From: Bacillus marinisedimentorum
GTDB taxonomy: Bacteria > Bacillota > Bacilli > Bacillales > Bacillaceae_O
Length of the DNA: 52,650 bases
NCBI RefSeq assembly: GCF_001644195.2
Contig: NZ_LWBL02000007.1
Span: forward strand, 1-52,650
Direction of reading: 5' to 3'
The stretch's first letter is position 1. Each line of letters begins with the position of its first letter. The notes below the pieces were generated by a model. That model saw only the letters and a program-made list of their open reading frames with translations, was not told the origin of the DNA and searched no databases. Positions 1 to 8,936 of this stretch are shown piece after piece. The position numbers and the translations under genes were made by a program.

Positions 1-70
1 GGATGTCGCACTTGTGCCTGCGGTGAAAGCGAGTACCTGCAACGGAAATCAACACTAACGTTTAACAGAC
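1..70 (+). repeat. Right end of a dispersed GC-rich repeat
   Basis: The bases from about 28 match the right part of the complete copy at 45967-46095 (a GCGAG...CTGC..CGGAAATCAAC pattern). They continue into a tail, AATCAAC...TTTAACAGAC at 47-70, that recurs alone at 45811, 46237 and 48011. The left part of this copy lies outside the window. Confidence 0.7.
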
Positions 71-541
71 ATTTTTTAGCTGGAATCCCCTATTTACGGG
101 CTTGAACAAAACAAGGGTGTAAAAACTTCATACAGATTATGACATGTTTCTACAAAAGCAATTTTTTTACACCGTTGTAACTGTGTGGTTTTCCGTACAG
201 TTGTTTGGCACACTGTTGTTACTGTCCGAAATATTGGACACTATTAATGAAAATGAATTCTTATTGTCCGAGTTCCCGCACACTCATGTCATGCAGACTC
301 TTTGATTCTATTGTTTTTCCCTTCTTAAAACGGGAGTTTTTTTAAAAAATAAATATTCCGATATAAAAAACTGGTGAAGAAGTAAAAAAACTGCATATTT
401 CTACAATTATTTTGTTATCATCTCATGAAATGTATGGAATTCCAAACACCCTATCGCCATGCTGCATATTGTGTCCGATTTCACAGACGTTTTACATAAT
501 AACGCTTTCAATATGTACGGTTATTCATACAGTTATAGATG
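71..541. other. AT-rich gene-free stretch
   Basis: I see no credible gene here. A weak hairpin with a T run lies near 317-345 (TTCCC / GGGAG followed by seven T). Two related segments, ACCGTTGTAACTGT near 171 and ACTGTTGTTACTGT near 211, form an imperfect direct repeat of unknown meaning. Confidence 0.4.
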
Positions 542-565
542 ATTGCCTGGCAATTGCCAGGCAAT
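542..565. repeat. Perfect 24-bp palindrome
   Basis: The 24 bases equal their own reverse complement, with no spacer. The half-site is ATTGCCTGGCAA. It lies just left of the nested-hairpin element at 603-703. It could be a protein-binding site or the edge of a repeat; nothing in the sequence decides between these. Confidence 0.6.
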
Positions 566-602
566 TCTTCAAACATTCCTGCCCCGGAAGAACAAATGCG
601 CA

Positions 603-703
603 AGGCGCCTGCTTAGCGGCGTACACATAAGCGGGGTACCCGCAGGAAGGTGCTCTTTCCTTCCGGAGGGGGGCACCGCTTATGACGATAGCGGCTGGCG
701 CCT
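603..703. repeat. Nested-hairpin element, possible MITE-like repeat or structured RNA
   Basis: Three stems are nested around one centre: AGGCGCC at 603-609 with GGCGCCT at 697-703, CATAAGC at 626-632 with GCTTATG at 678-684, and GGAAGG at 645-650 with CCTTCC at 659-664. Open frames exist on both strands but none has a ribosome site or recognisable product. The layout suggests a small non-coding repeat or structured RNA; which of these is inference. Confidence 0.45.
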
Positions 704-766
704 GGAGTTGGACGATTCCCTTCTGGCTTTTTATCCCCAACGCTTACTTTTATAATTTCCTTAACA

Positions 767-895
767 ATAAAGAAAACTCGCCGATGGCGAGCCTTTAGGC
801 GAAGACAGAGGCGTAGCTGCCCTTATCTATAATCTTAAAATTGGCCACTGCGTGGAAAAACTCCCTTGCTGACAATTTATACTTTCCTATATGGT
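767..895. repeat. Dispersed repeat, copy 1 (second copy at 37516)
   Basis: About 59 bases starting ATAAAGAAAACTCGCCGATG are nearly identical to 37516-37574, with two mismatches. Weaker similarity continues through GCTGCGT-type and ACAATTTATA-type segments to about 895. The core folds as CTCGCC-GAT-GGCGAG. No reading frame is conserved between the copies, so it is a non-coding dispersed element. Confidence 0.75.
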
Positions 896-927
896 AAAAA
901 AACTGACGCCTTAAGGCATCAGTTTTT
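896..927 (-). terminator. Terminator of the sigma-54 activator gene
   Basis: On the minus strand the stem AACTGATGCC / GGCGTCAGTT (one G-T pair) is followed by a T run. The stop codon of the activator lies in the loop, so the last codons of the gene form one arm. Confidence 0.85.
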
Positions 928-2998
928 CGCTTCCTTCCGTGATTCCATGTTTGTTCATTTTTTCGTATAAGGTTGAACGGCTGATGTGAAGGAGCCGGGC
1001 TGCTTTCGTTTTATTTCCGTTTGTGATTTGGAGGCTGTCCATGATGGCTTGCTTTTCAGTCTCCTCAAGAATCAGCTCAAGAGGACTCACCGACTCGGGC
1101 GCCCTCGTTCCGGTGACTTTCTCGGGCAAATGCTCCGGTTGAATGGATTCACCGGCATCGATTAAGTTGATTGCCCGCTCAAGGACATTTTCAAGTTCCC
1201 GGACATTCCCCGGCCAGCCGTAATTCATCAAATATTGCGCTGTTCTTTCTCCGATCCCGCCAACTTGCTTATTCAACTGGCCCGACAGTTTATTCACCAG
1301 GTACCTGGCCAAAAGGAGGGTATCGCCGGCACGATCCCGCAATGACGGGATGTTCACCGTGATGACATTCAGGCGGTAAAAAAGGTCCACTCTGAATTCA
1401 CCTTTGTCGACCATTTCCTCCAAGTTGCGGTTTGTCGCGGCAATGATACGGACATCAATCGATTTGCTGCTTGTTGCACCGATTTTTTCCACTTCTCTTT
1501 CCTGCAGGACCCGTAAGAGCTTCACCTGCATATGGATCGGCAATTCTCCGATCTCGTCAAGGAAGATCGTCCCTCCGTCAGCCGCTTCAAATTTCCCTTT
1601 TTTGCCGCCTTTACGGGCACCTGTGAAAGAACCCTCTTCATAGCCAAACAGCTCTGACTCCAGCAAATCTGCAGGTATGGCCGCACAGTTCACTTTTACG
1701 AAAGCTCCGAATGACCTTGTGCTCGCATTATGGATCGCATGGGCGAAAAGCTCTTTTCCAGTCCCGCTTTCCCCGAGCAGCAGGACATTAGAATCAGTCA
1801 AAGCCGCCCGCTCAGCAATTTTCTTTGCCTGCTCAAGCTGCTCGCTTTCCCCGATAAGATTGTCAAACTGATACTTCGCTTTATTTATTTCTTTAAGTTC
1901 ACCCCGGTATTGCTCCAGCTCTTTCTCCATTTTGCGGATTTGCCTGTGAAGGGAGTTCAAATCGCTCAGATTGCGGAAAAGCACTTTGCCGACCGCACCG
2001 GTGATAACGCCGTTTTTAATGATTGGAATCCGCGTTGCGATCATATAATTGCCTTTTATTTTTTGGAGGCTGGCGATTTCCGGCTTTCCGGTTTTCACGA
2101 TCAAGTGCATGCGGGTGTTTTCAATGACATCCGATACATGTTTGCCGATTACCTCTTTCTCTGACACACCGAGGAATTTGGCGTATTCTTTGCTCAGCAT
2201 CGTGATATACCCTTCCTCGTCCACAACAACAATCCCATCATAAGCGATATCCATGATTGTTTTCAAAATTTCAGACGTGTTCCTCTCACTTGTCAGTTCC
2301 ACCATCGCACTGTGATAATCAGTGATATCATTCAATACAGCTACAGCGCCGATTTCACGTCCCTCCAATTGAATCGGTGTACGGTTGACAATCAGTGACA
2401 TGCCATTACACTCAATGGCCTTGCCGCCCGTTCCGCTGCCCGATTCGATCAAATTCCTGATCTGTGTATTCGGCAGAGCTTCATTAAGGGGCTTTCCAAT
2501 AACCTCTGCAGCCTCGATCTTCAAAATCTGTTCAGCTTTTTTATTTATTATCGTTACTTTTCCATCAGGATCCGTAGACACAATACCGTTATTGGTAGAC
2601 TCTAGAAGCGCCTCCATGCTCGTTGCCATATTTTTGTATTTTGTATAATAGGCTTTGAGGAGATCCGTTTTGGTCAGCATACCAACAAGGCGTTCCCGAC
2701 GGTCTAAAACAGGGAATTTTTCCACTATCTCATCAAAGATGACAACTGCTTCTTCATCTTCATATATGAATTTGACCGAAACATCCATAATGTCATTTAC
2801 CGGCGTCTCGCCCTCCAGCCCCTGCTGGACCGCATCAATCAATTGATTGTTGGTGACAATGCCGATAAGGCGCTGGTCATCATTGACGACAGGCACACTG
2901 TCAATTTGGTGTTCCTTCATCACATTAGCGACCTCGCGCACACTGCTGGCGGTTGATACTGCGATCGGGCTGGGGCTCATTACCGCTTTGACTTTCAT
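911..2998 (-). CDS. Sigma-54-dependent activator, CBS-CBS-PAS-PAS-AAA+-Fis
   Basis: This 695-residue enhancer-binding regulator should open sigma-54 promoters using ATP. Two CBS motifs fill residues 1-115 and may sense a nucleotide. Two PAS-like domains follow at about 120-230 and 240-350. The AAA+ domain has Walker A GESGTGKE near 408, the sigma-54 contact loop GSFTGA near 455 (normally GAFTGA) and Walker [13 protein letters not shown] Fis-type helix-turn-helix ([19 protein letters not shown]) ends the protein. Size and layout resemble B. subtilis BkdR, but the neighbour here is a thiolase, so I leave the symbol blank. The gene lies 115 bp downstream of the thiolase gene, which carries a sigma-54 promoter, its probable target. 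The ribosome site is GAAGGTG and a TATAAT box lies about 40 bp upstream. Confidence 0.93.
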   Translation of the reverse strand: MKVKAVMSPSPIAVSTASSVREVANVMKEHQIDSVPVVNDDQRLIGIVTNNQLIDAVQQGLEGETPVNDIMDVSVKFIYEDEEAVVIFDEIVEKFPVLDRRERLVGMLTKTDLLKAYYTKYKNMATSMEALLESTNNGIVSTDPDGKVTIINKKAEQILKIEAAEVIGKPLNEALPNTQIRNLIESGSGTGGKAIECNGMSLIVNRTPIQLEGREIGAVAVLNDITDYHSAMVELTSERNTSEILKTIMDIAYDGIVVVDEEGYITMLSKEYAKFLGVSEKEVIGKHVSDVIENTRMHLIVKTGKPEIASLQKIKGNYMIATRIPIIKNGVITGAVGKVLFRNLSDLNSLHRQIRKMEKELEQYRGELKEINKAKYQFDNLIGESEQLEQAKKIAERAALTDSNVLLLGESGTGKELFAHAIHNASTRSFGAFVKVNCAAIPADLLESELFGYEEGSFTGARKGGKKGKFEAADGGTIFLDEIGELPIHMQVKLLRVLQEREVEKIGATSSKSIDVRIIAATNRNLEEMVDKGEFRVDLFYRLNVITVNIPSLRDRAGDTLLLARYLVNKLSGQLNKQVGGIGERTAQYLMNYGWPGNVRELENVLERAINLIDAGESIQPEHLPEKVTGTRAPESVSPLELILEETEKQAIMDSLQITNGNKTKAARLLHISRSTLYEKMNKHGITEGSEKLMP

Positions 2999-3047
2999 CG
3001 TAACAGCACCTTCTTTTTAAAAATCATACTTACTGTATTATAACCAG

Positions 3048-3082
3048 CAAAAAAAAGAAAAGATACCGTTACGGTACCTTTT
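3048..3082 (-). terminator. Terminator of the thiolase gene
   Basis: On the minus strand, AAAAGGTACCG / CGGTATCTTTT with a 3-nt loop (one internal mismatch tolerated) is followed by CTTTTTTTT. It separates the thiolase from the regulator gene downstream. Confidence 0.85.
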
Positions 3083-3113
3083 CAAGAATTGGTTATCGTT
3101 ATCGTTTTCCTGA

Positions 3114-4295
3114 TTAGTCTCTTTCAACTACGAGAGATGTGCCCATCCCGCCGCCGATGCAAAGCGTTGCAAGACCGGTTTTAGCGTCACGCTTCATCAT
3201 CTCATACAGCAAAGTGACAAGAATTCGGGTTCCGGAAGCTCCAACCGGGTGTCCGAGCGCGATTGCGCCGCCATTGACGTTCACTTTTTCCGGGTCAAGT
3301 TCCAAATCGCGCACAACCGCAAGGGACTGGGCCGCAAATGCTTCGTTCGCTTCGATTAGATCGATGTCTTTGACATCCATATCGATTTTTTCAAACGCAC
3401 GCTTAGTTGCCGGCACCGGCCCGTAACCCATGATTTTCGGATCAAGGGCAGCAGATCCCCACGACTTGATTGTCGCCAGCGGCTTAAGGCCAAGCTCGTC
3501 TGCTTTTTCTTTAGACATCAGCACGACCATCGCTGCACCATCATTGATGCCTGAAGCGTTACCGGCTGTCACTGTACCGTCTTTTTTGAACGCAGGGCGG
3601 AGTTTTCCCAGTTTTTCCATTGTCATGCCGTGCTTCGGATATTCATCTGTATCAACAATCTTTGGCTCACCTTTGCGCTGCGGAACTGTAACCGGAGCGA
3701 TTTCATCATCAAAACGGCCTTCTTTTTGGGCCTTTTCGGCACGCTGCTGGCTGCGAAGCGCGAATTCGTCCTGCTCTTCACGAGTAAGGTTCCACTGTTC
3801 AGCGATGTTTTCTGCTGTGATGCCCATATGGATATCATGGAATGCATCTGTCAGGGCATCTTTGATCATGGTGTCGACGATTTTCCCATCACCCATGCGC
3901 TGGCCCCAGCGCGCATTCGGCATTACGTAAGGCGCCTGGCTCATGCTTTCGATACCGCCGGCAAGCACGACATCCGCATCGCCCAGCTGGATGAACTGCG
4001 CACCCATGCTTACTGTCCGCAAACCTGATCCACATAGTTTGTTGATTGTGATTCCAGGAACCGATTCAGGCAATCCAGCTTTGATTGCAACTTGCCTGGC
4101 CGGGTTCTGGCCAAGGCCGGCTGACAAAATGTTTCCAACCAGCACTTCATTTATCTCTTCCGGACTCACACCGGCACGTTTAATTGCTTCTTTAGCTGCT
4201 GCAACACCAAGGTCGACAGCTGAAACTGATGCAAGCGTTCCACCGAATGTTCCTACAGGTGTTCTGGCTGCTCCTACAATAACTACTTCTCTCAT
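3114..4295 (-). CDS. Acetyl-CoA C-acetyltransferase (thiolase)
   Basis: This 393-residue enzyme should condense two acetyl-CoA to acetoacetyl-CoA or run the reverse reaction. The catalytic Cys is in NKLCGSGLR, the His in [14 protein letters not shown] and the second Cys in [10 protein letters not shown] start it at 4295 ([15 protein letters not shown]): GGAGG lies 8 bases upstream, and the length then matches the family. The longer frame to 4343 would run into the sigma-54 promoter at 4339-4355. The next gene downstream encodes a sigma-54 activator, so expression probably depends on it. The substrate could be longer than C4, as in mmgA- or atoB-like pathways; no CoA-transferase gene is next to it here. 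Confidence 0.95.
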   Translation of the reverse strand: MREVVIVGAARTPVGTFGGTLASVSAVDLGVAAAKEAIKRAGVSPEEINEVLVGNILSAGLGQNPARQVAIKAGLPESVPGITINKLCGSGLRTVSMGAQFIQLGDADVVLAGGIESMSQAPYVMPNARWGQRMGDGKIVDTMIKDALTDAFHDIHMGITAENIAEQWNLTREEQDEFALRSQQRAEKAQKEGRFDDEIAPVTVPQRKGEPKIVDTDEYPKHGMTMEKLGKLRPAFKKDGTVTAGNASGINDGAAMVVLMSKEKADELGLKPLATIKSWGSAALDPKIMGYGPVPATKRAFEKIDMDVKDIDLIEANEAFAAQSLAVVRDLELDPEKVNVNGGAIALGHPVGASGTRILVTLLYEMMKRDAKTGLATLCIGGGMGTSLVVERD

Positions 4296-4338
4296 TTTAA
4301 AATCCTCCTTCTTCATTTCGATTTCGGTAAAATTAATA

Positions 4339-4355
4339 TGCAAAAATCATGCCAA
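4339..4355 (-). promoter_or_regulatory. Sigma-54 (-24/-12) promoter of the thiolase gene
   Basis: The minus strand reads TTGGCATGATTTTTGCA, with the GG and GC elements at the exact sigma-54 spacing. The start of transcription would be near 4328, about 33 bases before the corrected ATG. The match to the TTGGCAC-N5-TTGCA consensus is nearly complete. The downstream gene encodes the matching class of activator. Confidence 0.85.
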
Positions 4356-4393
4356 TTAGATTGACCGTTGAAATTTTGCCGATCATATTACGC

Positions 4394-4408
4394 TTGCCAG
4401 GATGGCAA
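4394..4408. promoter_or_regulatory. Candidate upstream activator site
   Basis: TTGCCA-GGA-TGGCAA is a perfect 6-3-6 inverted repeat about 40 bp upstream of the -24 element, where an enhancer-binding protein could sit. It is also near the 3' end of the PBP gene, but has no T run, so a terminator role is less likely. Confidence 0.45.
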
Positions 4409-4438
4409 ATATGCTGATGTTGAATTGTGTAATGATAC

Positions 4439-6472
4439 TTAATTGCCCTGAGCCTGATTTAAAAGATGCTGCTCAATGACGCGCTCCACTTTCGGCAAAA
4501 CATAATGGCTTCCTTCTCCATTTTTCACATCTTCAATCAACATGACTGTCAGGAAGCCGCCTTTTTCTGCATCAAAAGCAACAAACCAGCCATTTTCCTG
4601 CCCTTTTTCGTCCTTGCTCATCTTCAGTTCAGCTGTTCCGGTCTTGCCGGCCAGTTTCACCTCCGGAACATCGACCGAGCGGGCTGTTCCGTTCGGCGAT
4701 TCAATGACCTGGATCAAGTCCTGGCGGATGATATCGGCCGTCTGTTCACTCATGACACTTTCATGCCATACTTCACCTTGCTCTGCACTTTGCATGATCA
4801 GCTGAGGGCTGATCAAATTGCCCTTATTAAGAAACGGTGTATACATAAAGGCAAGATGAACCGGTGACGTTTCCACCTGGCCCTGTCCGTACCCGGTATC
4901 AGCAAGCCGGACTTCACTCTTGATTCCTTCTTCTCCTGCAAGTATCGATTGGTAAACCGGATAGGCAAACGGAACATTTTCATAAAACCCATACATTTTG
5001 GCTGACTCCATGAATTTTTCCTTGCCGATTGCCAGGGCTGCCTGGGCAAAATAGATGTTATCAGACATGACAAGGGCTTTTTGGAGGTCGACCGGCCCGC
5101 CTGGATCCGAAACCCGGGTGACATGATAGCCGCCCCATGATGAATCCTTTTTCCATGTTTTCCCGGAAACATTAATCGTCGTTTCAGGGGTGATCGCACC
5201 TGTTTCAAGTCCGATTGCCGCTGTAATCGGCTTGAATGTCGATCCAGGCGCATAGCGCATGCCGAATCTGGCCTTCAGCTCGTCTTTGCCGGCACCATCT
5301 CCCGGCCGGTTCGGCAGCTGATCATTTGGATCGTATGACGGAGCGCTTGCCATTGCCAAAATCTCTCCGGTCTTTGGATGAATGGCCACGCCGGCGCCCT
5401 GTTCACCTTCGAGCTGCCGGTACATGCCTTCCTGAATGGAAATATCAATGGCAAGACGTATCGTTTCCCCGTGCTGCGCCGGCTTTTCTGCAAGTACTGT
5501 ACGATCTCCTTCTCCGCTTACGATATTAATCCTGGCCCCCGCTTCACCGCGGAGTTTTTCTTCAAACACTTTTTCAAGGCCGCGCCGTCCAATCATATCG
5601 TTCGGTCCATAACTTTTGTCAGGGTGCGCCTCTAGATCCTCTGCCGTTACTTTCGCTGTATATCCAGTCAAATGAGCGGCAGCTTCCTTATATGGGTATA
5701 CCCTGTCCGACACTTCTCTTACCATGGTTCCTTTTACAGCCTGGATTTGTTTGCTTGTTTCAGTCTCGTCGGCCGGTATCCGGGCAATCGGAACAAAGCT
5801 TTCAGGATTGACCCATGACAAACCGAGCTGCTTTCGGATATGATCCTCTCCAACACCAAGGATTTCAGCCGCCTCTTTGACCGACTGATCTTCCTGGCCC
5901 TCCATCCGGCCGGGCACCATACCGACTTCAAGCACTGTTCCCTTTGTCGCAAGCTTCACGCCATTGCGGTCCTCAATATCACCGCGTTCGGGCGGCAGTG
6001 CTACCGGGATAACTTTATCCCCCGGAGCGAGTTCAGGAAAAATCAATGTCGTATCCCACTTGACCGTCCAGCGTGCCTCTTCCTCGATCTCTTCCTGACG
6101 GAGGGTCGCCTCATGTTCGAATTCAATCGGACCGGCAATCGTATCCATCTTTACGCGATACGGAAATGTGACCGTCCCGTCCTCACCCGGCTCCGTTTCT
6201 TCTTCCGGACGGTCAAATTCCACCTTGAGATTGCTGACATCAAGGTCTTCATAAATTTTTTCATACCGGCCGGTGAAGTCCTCTTTCGCTATTCTTTTTT
6301 TCGTTTCTGCCGTAAGCATGCTGTACATGCTGTTAAAATCTTTATCATTCCAGTGCTCCACATAGTTCGCAAAAGCGTCTGCAGGCTTCGGTTTTTCCGC
6401 ACACCCGCTTAATGCAAGTAAACTTAGTGCAGTTAGAACTAGAAATAAGAAAAAAAAAGGTCTGTTCCGCAT
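4439..6472 (-). CDS. pbpC: Penicillin-binding protein 3-type transpeptidase lipoprotein
   Basis: This 677-residue class B PBP should cross-link peptidoglycan outside the membrane. It opens with a lipoprotein signal (lipobox LSGC, Cys 24). Next come a MecA-type NTF2-like domain (about 30-150) and a dimerisation domain. The transpeptidase domain has STFK near residue 411, SDN near 469 and KTGTAE near 607. Size and layout match B. subtilis PbpC (668 residues) and the low-affinity PBP2a/PBP3 group. The ribosome site GGAAGGGAG precedes the ATG. The gene stands alone between two intergenic spaces. Confidence 0.93.
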   Translation of the reverse strand: MRNRPFFFLFLVLTALSLLALSGCAEKPKPADAFANYVEHWNDKDFNSMYSMLTAETKKRIAKEDFTGRYEKIYEDLDVSNLKVEFDRPEEETEPGEDGTVTFPYRVKMDTIAGPIEFEHEATLRQEEIEEEARWTVKWDTTLIFPELAPGDKVIPVALPPERGDIEDRNGVKLATKGTVLEVGMVPGRMEGQEDQSVKEAAEILGVGEDHIRKQLGLSWVNPESFVPIARIPADETETSKQIQAVKGTMVREVSDRVYPYKEAAAHLTGYTAKVTAEDLEAHPDKSYGPNDMIGRRGLEKVFEEKLRGEAGARINIVSGEGDRTVLAEKPAQHGETIRLAIDISIQEGMYRQLEGEQGAGVAIHPKTGEILAMASAPSYDPNDQLPNRPGDGAGKDELKARFGMRYAPGSTFKPITAAIGLETGAITPETTINVSGKTWKKDSSWGGYHVTRVSDPGGPVDLQKALVMSDNIYFAQAALAIGKEKFMESAKMYGFYENVPFAYPVYQSILAGEEGIKSEVRLADTGYGQGQVETSPVHLAFMYTPFLNKGNLISPQLIMQSAEQGEVWHESVMSEQTADIIRQDLIQVIESPNGTARSVDVPEVKLAGKTGTAELKMSKDEKGQENGWFVAFDAEKGGFLTVMLIEDVKNGEGSHYVLPKVERVIEQHLLNQAQGN

Positions 6473-6674
6473 GTTGATCTCCCTTCCATGCTTCGGCTCT
6501 TACTAAAACTGTAAATGCGCCTGCACCTTGCAATCAATTAATCTGCTCCGCTAAAAGAAAAGGCTGAGGTCAAACTGTAATAATTCAGTCATTGTGGAAA
6601 CAACCTGGAATTCCACTCTTAACAACAATTGATTTCACAGGGTAAAACGCACAATAGAAAAAATTTTGAGAGGT

Positions 6675-6732
6675 GTGCTTTTTTATGAAAGAGGTTATTC
6701 CATAAAAGCACTCTTTAATGGAATAACCTCTT
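6675..6732. other. 15-bp perfect hairpin with possible pseudoknot
   Basis: A 15-bp arm at 6689-6703 pairs perfectly with 6718-6732 across a 14-nt loop. The loop (GTGCTTTT on the minus strand) can also pair with AAAAGCAC-like bases at 6675-6687. The two helices would make a pseudoknot or a switch in RNA. There is no T run. It lies about 205 bases upstream of the pbpC start, on the same strand as its mRNA. Confidence 0.5.
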
Positions 6733-6850
6733 GAATAGGATAGCGTTTATTCTGGAACTTATCCATTCCTTTCCGCTGCAGGCATTCGATTTACGCCGGG
6801 CGTCCGGGAAGCCTCCAACAACTTTAATCGCACTAAAATTGTCAGGTGAC

Positions 6851-6878
6851 ACCAGTTATTGTCATCCTGTTAACTGGT
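6851..6878. repeat. 8-bp inverted repeat downstream of the 6892 gene
   Basis: ACCAGTTA at 6851-6858 pairs with TAACTGGT at 6871-6878. It lies just past the stop codon of the minus-strand membrane protein gene and may end its transcript, though no T run follows. Confidence 0.35.
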
Positions 6879-6891
6879 ATGCTGTTTCTAT

Positions 6892-7449
6892 TTAAACCGG
6901 CAGGCCTTTCGATTCCCCGATTTCAAGCTTTTCGGTTATAAGCGCCTCGATTTTTTCTTTTTCCGCTTTCGGAATCAGCATCGTCTGATGTTTGCGTGTA
7001 AAAAACGCCTGCTTATGATACACACATAGCCGGTAATGAAGTCCGCTCCCGTTCCAGCGATAGGAGCTGATATCCTCCCAGGGAATGGTGAACCCATTTA
7101 TAGTAAGCCCTTTCGTTCTGATTTCCATCACATTGAATAACAGAACGAGAGTAAAACTGTAAAGCATCCCCATCGGAAACAAAAAGAGAAGATGGTTTGA
7201 AACAGGCAATAAGAACATCCCTGCTGCAGCCCCAAGGACAAAGATTGCCGCCAAGACGACAGCAGTCCGGTACTGCCATGTGTTAGTGGACTTTATGACA
7301 ATCGAACCGAATTCAGTCTGGAAAACATGTCCGTACGGATATAAAATATCGCCGAACCCTTTCTGCCTGAAAAAGTGATAAACGACCAAGCTGAAATTAA
7401 CGGCAAAGAGAAACAGGGCTGTATACACTACCATAACAGTCCAGTCCAA
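6892..7449 (-). CDS. Membrane protein of unknown function, DUF5673-like C-terminus
   Basis: This 185-residue protein has an N-terminal membrane segment (about 5-27) and a hydrophobic pair near 60-105. A soluble C-terminal part follows with a PH-like pattern (GLTINGFTIPWEDISSYRW), as in DUF5673 or YcxB-type proteins. It most likely starts at TTG 7449, because AAAGGGGG lies 8 bases upstream and no ATG in frame is as well placed. No function can be assigned. It is a single gene. Confidence 0.7.
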   Translation of the reverse strand: MDWTVMVVYTALFLFAVNFSLVVYHFFRQKGFGDILYPYGHVFQTEFGSIVIKSTNTWQYRTAVVLAAIFVLGAAAGMFLLPVSNHLLFLFPMGMLYSFTLVLLFNVMEIRTKGLTINGFTIPWEDISSYRWNGSGLHYRLCVYHKQAFFTRKHQTMLIPKAEKEKIEALITEKLEIGESKGLPV

Positions 7450-7815
7450 ACCATATGCCCCCTTTTTTGGCCTTTCCGAAAAATGCTTTCAGGCTCAGCC
7501 TCAATCAAGATGTTTATGCTTCTATTTACTTTTTCTAAGTAAATTAAGAAATTCCTGCTTCAGAGACCGTGAATACTGAAATTTTGTTAGTGATGGTGTA
7601 TGATTTAGTCGAAAAATGCGATTGGTGGAGGGCGCTTTGGCACGTACTTTAGTGAACAATTTAAGTTTTTTCATTCGCCAATTCGCTCTGTATGCCGAGC
7701 CGGCTTATTAAAACTATATCTGCCCAGTCCGGTGTTTATTCCCTCTGCAATGACAAAGCGATCATTTCATACTTCTCTTCCTAAAAAGACAAACTAGGAA
7801 AAAGGAGGGATGAAA
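7450..7815. other. Intergenic region between divergent genes
   Basis: I see no gene. It holds one clear inverted repeat, ATTTACTT at 7524-7531 with AAGTAAAT at 7537-7544, close to where the promoter of the 6892 gene would lie. The remainder is unremarkable. Confidence 0.4.
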
Positions 7816-7989
7816 ATGGCAGAGGATAAAAAGCGGGGCCGGCAAATGGAAGTTGAGCATCCGCACATCAGGGAAATCGAGCACGTCACAAGGCATCCAG
7901 GAATCGAACAGGATTTCAATATGCGTGTTCCGGCACAGCCTCCGGCAGATATTACCGGGCTGGAAACCGGAAATGAAGCAAAGGGATGA
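7816..7989 (+). CDS. Small charged protein, 57 residues
   Basis: The frame encodes MAEDKKRGRQMEVEHPHIRE and continues to ...LETGNEAKG. GGAGG lies 7 bases before the ATG at 7816; another in-frame ATG at 7810 is too close to that site. The product is hydrophilic, with no membrane segment, and I recognise no family. A strong terminator follows within 25 bases, which supports a real transcription unit. It faces the ywpJ-like gene tail to tail. Confidence 0.65.
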   Translation: MAEDKKRGRQMEVEHPHIREIEHVTRHPGIEQDFNMRVPAQPPADITGLETGNEAKG

Positions 7990-8012
7990 TTTTTTCAAAA
8001 AAAAAAAGGAGG

Positions 8013-8056
8013 AAAAAACCCCCGTCACGCCCAGCAGGTTACGCCGGCGGTTTTTT
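8013..8056. terminator. Bidirectional terminator
   Basis: AAAAAACC.CCG pairs with CGG.GGTTTTTT, with one internal C-C mismatch. A runs and T runs flank it on both sides. It lies between two converging genes and can serve both. Confidence 0.75.
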
Positions 8057-8063
8057 CTGCTGG

Positions 8064-8924
8064 TTAGAGGTCATCCGTGAATCTGTACAGCGCTTCAGCA
8101 ACGCCGTTTTCATCATTGCCTGCCGTAGTCATGGAACATAATGATTTAATCTCCGGCTTCGCATTTCCCATCGCGACACTGTAGCGCACTTTTTCAAACA
8201 TCGAGACATCGTTGAAATTGTCGCCGATGGCCATGGTGTTTTCCATCGGGATTCCGAGGGAATCCGCCAGCTTCACCAGGGCATTTCCCTTAGAAGAATC
8301 TTTATGCTGCAGTTCAAAGTTATTGTCAGCAGAAGAGACGATGGAAACATGTTCGAGACCATGGAATTCAGCCCAGCCCTTTTCAAGCCGGCCGCGATCC
8401 ATGGAAAAAGCGAGGACTTTATAATATTCTTTACTGCCTTCCATAATATCGGCAGCTGTTTTGAAATAGGTAAATTCACCCTGGTCGAAATGTTTGTTGA
8501 TCATATAAACGAAATCCGTTTCATCAAATTCCGGATTTGCACTTTTAAAACGGTCGATTTCAGCGAGCATCCGTTCACGGCCATTATCCGGGGTGTAAAT
8601 CGATTTATCGGTATAAACTTCGAAGTGGAAATTTTCCGCAGCGAGCCATGAGACGATACGGTCAATATCCTGTTCCCGCATCGGAATCGATCTCAGCAGT
8701 TCCCCTGATTTGGAATGTGCAGTGGCACCATTGGTACCGATCACATGGGTCTTGATTCCGGATCTTTCTGATATCGTATGGACGTCATAAAAGACCCGAC
8801 CGGTTGCGATTGCCACTTCCACGCCATTTTCCTGGGCATAGCGGATGGCATCCGCATTCTCCCTGCTCACTTCTCCCCTGTTGTTTAATAGGGTTCCATC
8901 CATGTCAATTGCTACAAGTTTCAT
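8064..8924 (-). CDS. ywpJ: HAD-superfamily Cof-type phosphatase, YwpJ/PhoC-like
   Basis: This 286-residue enzyme should remove phosphate from sugar phosphates in the cytoplasm. Motif I DMDGTLL is at residues 7-13, and motif IV GDNFND with its metal-binding aspartates lies near 235. The cap is of the C2 (IIB) type. It follows a GlcR-like repressor gene by 12 bases, and the repressor stop codon overlaps the ribosome site (GAGGAG). B. subtilis has the same pair, glcR-ywpJ, with the same lengths. The symbol rests on that match of order and size. Confidence 0.88.
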   Translation of the reverse strand: MKLVAIDMDGTLLNNRGEVSRENADAIRYAQENGVEVAIATGRVFYDVHTISERSGIKTHVIGTNGATAHSKSGELLRSIPMREQDIDRIVSWLAAENFHFEVYTDKSIYTPDNGRERMLAEIDRFKSANPEFDETDFVYMINKHFDQGEFTYFKTAADIMEGSKEYYKVLAFSMDRGRLEKGWAEFHGLEHVSIVSSADNNFELQHKDSSKGNALVKLADSLGIPMENTMAIGDNFNDVSMFEKVRYSVAMGNAKPEIKSLCSMTTAGNDENGVAEALYRFTDDL

Positions 8925-8936
8925 GCTGTCAACTCC

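Noticed and set aside
525-755. Overlapping frames on both strands in the left region
   Set aside because: No ribosome sites; the open frames follow from GC-rich inverted repeats.
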